From Amorphochlora amoebiformis (Eukaryota; Cercozoa; Chlorarachniophyceae): a stretch of 64,000 nucleotides of DNA. Under the pieces are notes generated by a model. The model worked only from the letters and a program-made list of their open reading frames with translations, made no database searches and had not been told where the DNA came from. Of this stretch, positions 61,346 to 64,000 are shown piece by piece. The translations under genes were made by a program, and so were the position numbers. The first letter of the stretch is position 1. Every line of letters starts with the position of its first letter. Where the stretch lies: NCBI GenBank assembly GCA_054601695.1, contig BAAHQB010000061.1, positions 496,001 to 560,000 of the forward strand, in the 5' to 3' direction.

Positions 61346-61761
61346 TGTACATATGTATATACATATACATATATATATGTATGTATATGTGTGTGTGTGT
61401 ATATTTACATTTTTTCGCATATTTGCTTGCACGGTTACCTTGGTCTTGAGCATAATGAGAGCCTCTTTCTCTGCGCCGAGCGCAGGACAGCAGCGGCTAA
61501 GCTTCACGGCAATTGCGTTGGTGCACAGTCCGACCTCTTCGAAAGGTAGGATCTGCCGTTGTATAATTAAGTGTCTTGTATGTGTATGTTTATGTATGTG
61601 TATATGTATATGTATATGTATATATGTATATGTATATGTGCATACATGTATATATATATATATATGTATACGAATATATATGTATATAAATATGTAAATG
61701 TATATGTATGTATACTGTATGTGTGTATGTATGTATACATATATGTATGTATATATATATA

Positions 61762-61800
<39 letters not shown>

Positions 61801-61944
61801 AGGTATGTCTATGTATATATACATGTATATGTATACATATATTTATGTAGAGAAATGTTTATGTATTAATAGATAACGCGTATAAGATGTCAATGTGTGT
61901 ATATAAATGTATGATAGTATACACGCATGTGTAATATGCATACA

Positions 61945-61978
<34 letters not shown>

Positions 61979-62061
61979 TAATATACATGTAATATATGCC
62001 TATAATAATGTATATATTTATAATGTATACCATCATGCATACATACATACATATATAGCAT

Positions 62062-62122
<61 letters not shown>

Positions 62123-62399
62123 GTATACACATCATGCATATATACATACATACATAGCCATCTCCTATAGATCTACAATTACTCCTACCTGAACGGCTAT
62201 GTCCATATCTCCGATCACCTAACAGCGCGGTAAAGATAGATTTAGATCACCCCTACTCCTCTCTCTCTCTCGCTCTCCTCCCTTTCTCTCTCTTCTCTCT
62301 CTCTCTTCTCCCTCTCTCTCTCCCTATCTCTTCTCCCCTCTCTCTACATCTCTTCTCCCTCTCTCTCTCTCTCCTCCCTCATTTCCCTCCCACCCCCCT

Positions 62400-62430
<31 letters not shown>

Positions 62431-63889
62431 CCGAAACCTTGTCCCGTACTAGTTTCAAAGTATGAAACAGAGATAGTGGAAAGTGCTAACCCCTTGAGAG
62501 ATTAGAGATGACGCATCGGAACGCACGACAGAACCCAGGGTCAGGTTGGAATTGAGAAGATATATCCTCATTTTTCTTAGGCTCTCCTGACGGTTCATAG
62601 GCAGGATGGATGGATTTATAAATATATTTATATATATATACACTCTTTTTCATTTTTTATGTATTTATATATATATATATATATATATACGTTTGTATAT
62701 GTGAAATGCATATATTTACATCATATGTATATGTATGTATATGTATATATATATATATATATGATGTAAACATATGCATTTCACATATACAAATATATAT
62801 ATATATATAAGTATATATTAATATATAAAAATTGAAAAAGAGTGTATACACATTATATATACACACACACACACATATGCATATATACACATATGTATAT
62901 ATGTATGCGCATTGTTAGCGCAGAGTTTTTGGCATACTGCTAGTAGTCCATAATTTGGTTGAGACCCGTTTGAATTAGACTGCATGCATTATGCTACTTG
63001 GTAGAACAAAAATATGCACACAGAGAATTTTCTAGAAGAGTTCCGGAGCGTGATATATTCATACATACATATAGTAACGCATACACATTTACAATCAAAC
63101 TATACCTTTGGAATAAGACCCGATGGGTGGTATTGTATTGCACATTTCAGGTCGAAAAGCGATAAATTACATTGAAACGGCATCTCGAAGATAGCCTAGT
63201 TAGGGTTAGCACTTGGTAAGGATTTGTCATGAAAGAGATTTGAAGTAGGAGTCAGGGTTCGTTGTAGTGTTATATTTTCGCAACAAGCGTTTCGAAACAA
63301 ATGATAAGGATTTCAAAATAGGGTGAGCATCTTGCCTTGAGTTCGCTCGTCTTCTTCTCCGCTGGCTTGCTCTGATCAACCATAGAATCCAACGGCGGTA
63401 AGCAAGGATGCACTTGGGGCTAGGGCTAACTCTATTGAACCGAAGCCTTAGGCTCGTTCGACGTCTCTTATAATATATATGCATAATATGTATATGTGAC
63501 CACCTTGGCCTGCTTGCGATGGTTCATGAGGATCTTGATGGCGGCTCGATCTCGCAGGCGCATAGCCTTCTCCATGTTTCCGCCATAGGGCAACTGCACC
63601 TCCTGGAAACAGAAGTTTAAGTATTCTCGAACTCTTGCGATAGAGGATAGTGCGATGATAGCGTTCATTGTATCATTTTTATGGTGGTAGATTTTGGTGG
63701 GTTGTAAGTACATATATAGTATTCATATACATATAAAATGTACATATATATATATACATATATATGTATACATTATATATATATTCGTGTATGTAAATAT
63801 ATATATATATTTATATAAATGTATATATACACAAGCATGTTGTATTTGAACCTCCTCTTCGATGACCATTAGGGATTGGTCGCCTTCGC
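57916..63889 (-). CDS. Probable C-terminal part of a USP40/USP47-type deubiquitinase (5' end beyond window)
   Basis: Exons from the 5' side: 63852-63889 (partial), 63504-63602, 63336-63371 (5' edge uncertain, GC donor), 62491-62586, 62189-62218, 61439-61534, 60406-60558, 59218-59342, 58770-58877, 58624-58699, 58445-58557, 57916-57943 (weak, stop TAA). All phases fit; 331 residues are visible. The last 120 residues ([47 protein letters not shown]) resemble a ubiquitin-like tail in which a GIP helix is followed by a Lys-Asp-Gly-Asp-x-Ile strand pair, as I recall for USP40/USP47. Upstream, [13 protein letters not shown] and DMDIAVQV could be further ubiquitin-like folds. The catalytic Cys/His boxes would lie outside the window. 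If the exon at 59218 is not spliced, it ends in TAG at 59208. Gene structure is fairly secure, identity is not. Confidence 0.5.
62250..62440 (+). repeat. CT-rich tract
   Basis: About 190 bases of (CT)n with TCTTCTCCC units on the + strand, directly upstream (in sense) of the 30-base exon 62189-62218 of the minus-strand gene, so it is a GA tract in the transcript. Confidence 0.9.
62637..62850. repeat. Imperfect inverted repeat with TA core in an intron
   Basis: The left arm (62637-62726; TACACTCTTTTTCATTTTTT then GTATATGTGAAATGCATATA) is repeated in reverse complement at 62760-62850 (ATATGCATTTCACATATAC then TTGAAAAAGAGTGTATA) with a few differences. The hairpin lies inside an intron of the minus-strand putative deubiquitinase gene. 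Confidence 0.8.
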
Positions 63890-64000
63890 CTAGATATTTA
63901 TATATATACATATATATATATATATGTATGTATACCTAAATATAAACCTATGCAACATACAAATATAGACATACTTATATATAAATATATATATATATAT

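Overview
The window is nuclear DNA of an intron-rich microbial eukaryote. Its genes are cut into exons of about 25 to 430 bases by introns filled with (TA)n microsatellites, so almost every long open frame here is an artefact of TA repeats (Tyr-Ile repeats). Spliced models were built by hand from GT-AG and a few GC-AG junctions that keep one reading frame. TTAGGG-type repeats fit many fungi, animals and several protist lineages; I could not place the organism further. Exons use the standard code. I saw no rRNA, tRNA, CRISPR, virus or transposase.

Layout: (1) + strand, 1-14222, a HECT E3 ubiquitin ligase of the UBE3B/UBE3C/UPL7 type. (2) - strand, 24807-15404, a 20-exon gene of unknown function. 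(3) + strand, about 25144-26032, a doubtful small gene. (4) - strand, 27437-26272, a possible WD40-like protein. (5) + strand, to 30015, the end of an unknown charged protein. (6) - strand, 33046-30264, a complete 8-exon multi-pass membrane protein resembling DUF7802 proteins. (7) + strand, 33913-40258, an SGNH/GDSL hydrolase like the catalytic subunits of platelet-activating-factor acetylhydrolase 1b. (8) - strand, 50662-40718, a membrane-anchored coiled-coil protein. (9) + strand, 50712-56629, a lipid-transfer-type (BPI/HAM1-like) protein with an embedded SH3-like segment. (10) - strand, 63889-57916, probably the C-terminal ubiquitin-like part of a USP40/USP47-type deubiquitinase, running off the right edge. 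As modelled, neighbouring genes alternate strand throughout.

The most striking feature is a 1.6-kb interstitial CCCTAA array (9557-11193) that forms an intron inside the HECT domain; a 44-base HECT exon lies immediately after it, and a second short CCCTAA block forms the pyrimidine tract of the next intron. The second theme is local duplication of an exon's donor-side end with the following intron bases, seen in at least five places, with further decayed or inverted exon-like copies. The third is large TA-cored hairpins inside introns. No operon-like or pathway grouping was seen, although two genes (HECT ligase, putative deubiquitinase) belong to ubiquitin metabolism.
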